From Chloroflexota bacterium (GTDB lineage: Bacteria > Chloroflexota > Anaerolineae > Anaerolineales > Villigracilaceae): a DNA stretch of 5,357 nucleotides. The position numbers and the translations under genes are program-made. The stretch's first letter is position 1. Every line of letters starts with the position of its first letter. Below the pieces are notes generated by a model. The model made no database searches, had not been told where the DNA came from, and saw nothing but the letters and a program-made list of their open reading frames with translations. The stretch is from assembly GCA_016191895.1 (NCBI GenBank), contig JACPVD010000298.1, positions 1 through 5,357 on the forward strand. The letters are read 5' to 3'. Positions 1 to 5,357 of this stretch are shown here, piece by piece.

Positions 1-4878
<4,878 letters not shown>

Positions 4879-4881
4879 TTT

Positions 4882-5220
4882 ATGACATCTTCAATCGATA
4901 TGAATACCTTTAATATGCTCAAGGAATCGACGGGCGCAGACTTCATCAATGAATTGATCGAAGCTTTTCTCGACGATGCCCCCACTCTTCTGACGCAGAT
5001 GCGCGAAGCAATCGCTGCCCGCGACGCCGAATTGTTTCGCCGCGCCGCGCACTCGATGAAATCCAACGCGGCCACCTTCGGCGCCATGGACCTTTCGGCG
5101 CTGGCAAAGGAACTGGAAGTCCTCGGGCGGGAAAAAAATCTCGAAATCGGAAACAGGCTCGACGTCATGGATGAAGCGTTTCGTCAGGTGGAGAGCCAAT
5201 TGAACGCGTTGAAAGTCTAA
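4882..5220 (+). CDS. Stand-alone Hpt (histidine phosphotransfer) protein
   Basis: A 112-residue cytosolic phosphorelay protein that should shuttle phosphate between the receiver(s) of the upstream kinase and the downstream response regulator. The Hpt signature is AAHSMKSNAATFGA at residues 55-68, with phospho-accepting H57 (codon 5050-5052) and K60 in the usual H-x-x-K spacing. The rest is predicted helical, as expected of a four-helix bundle: an N-terminal DFINELIEAFLDDAP segment, an AIAARDAELFRRAAH helix, and a long C-terminal helix ending FRQVESQLNAL. The length fits a single Hpt domain with nothing added. Its ATG is only 3 nt after the kinase stop and has an SD at 4869-4872. It lies in the same reading frame as the kinase, so it resembles a C-terminal kinase module that has been split off. 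The identification is firm; the partner assignment is from context. Confidence 0.95.
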   Translation: MTSSIDMNTFNMLKESTGADFINELIEAFLDDAPTLLTQMREAIAARDAELFRRAAHSMKSNAATFGAMDLSALAKELEVLGREKNLEIGNRLDVMDEAFRQVESQLNALKV

Positions 5221-5225
5221 AAGGA
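5221..5225 (+). promoter_or_regulatory. Shine-Dalgarno for the response regulator gene
   Basis: AAGGA follows the Hpt stop codon directly and lies 7 nt before the ATG at 5233. It is a good SD match at normal spacing and fixes the start of the third gene. The 12-nt gap has no room for a promoter or terminator, so the gene should share the transcript with the Hpt gene. Confidence 0.75.
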
Positions 5226-5232
5226 AATTCAA

Positions 5233-5357
5233 ATGGTCACATCTTCCAATCCCGCAAAACTGCTCGTGGTCGACGATAACAAGGTCAACCGCATGGTGCT
5301 TTCGCACAGCCTCGAACAACAGGGGCATGTGGTGGAGATCGCGGAAAACGGCCAGGA
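5233..5357 (+). CDS. Response regulator with N-terminal receiver domain (3' partial)
   Basis: Only 41 codons are visible, too few for the full receiver. The start reads MVTSSNPAKLLVVDDNKVNR, with the acidic pair D14/D15 in the LLVVDDN strand, followed by an amphipathic helix (MVLSHSLEQQGH), a second strand (VVEIAEN) and NGQ, which match the first half of a REC domain. The phosphoacceptor Asp, switch Thr and Lys lie beyond the window. It is expected to receive phosphate from the Hpt protein encoded 12 nt upstream. The output domain is not visible. Similar VDDN-VNRM-LS-LEQQGH receivers are, to my recollection, often fused to enzymatic outputs such as a nucleotide cyclase or PP2C phosphatase, but a single-domain regulator or a DNA-binding type is also possible. 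Confidence 0.9.
   Translation, partial: MVTSSNPAKLLVVDDNKVNRMVLSHSLEQQGHVVEIAENGQ

Overview
This window is a fragment of a bacterial multistep phosphorelay operon, all on the + strand and with almost no non-coding DNA. Three genes follow each other head to tail. The first is a very large hybrid sensor histidine kinase whose 5' end lies outside the window (1-4878). The second is a stand-alone histidine phosphotransfer (Hpt) protein (4882-5220). The third is the start of a receiver-domain response regulator cut by the window end (5233-5357).

Region by region: 1-3285 encodes seven consecutive GAF-type sensory domains (the first one partial), joined by short helical connectors. 3334-4020 encodes the kinase core (HisKA with the phospho-accepting His, then HATPase_c with intact N, G1, F and G2 boxes). 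4081-4857 encodes two complete receiver (REC) domains in tandem. The kinase stop codon is followed by 3 nt and then the Hpt start. The Hpt stop is followed by 12 nt carrying a Shine-Dalgarno sequence and then the regulator start. There is no gene-free stretch longer than 12 nt and no visible promoter or terminator, so the promoter must lie upstream and the transcript must continue downstream.

Likely mechanism (inference from family knowledge): signals sensed by the GAF array, presumably cytosolic because no membrane segment is visible, control autophosphorylation of H1120. Phosphate passes to a receiver Asp (D1413 and/or D1554), then to H57 of the Hpt protein, and finally to the receiver of the third gene, whose output domain is not visible. 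Residue numbers for the kinase count from the first codon of the window.

Organism: the moderately GC-rich sequence, and especially the long GAF arrays with connectors of the form NARLF-ET-Q-RAAEL-INS, recall environmental Chloroflexota (Anaerolineae-type) signalling proteins. This is an impression from family resemblance, not a demonstrated placement.

The most notable observations are that the GAF connectors come in two lengths differing by exactly one heptad (22 versus 15 residues), that the GAF domains seem to follow a three-domain super-repeat, and that all three genes lie in one reading frame, separated only by a stop codon and a few sense codons.
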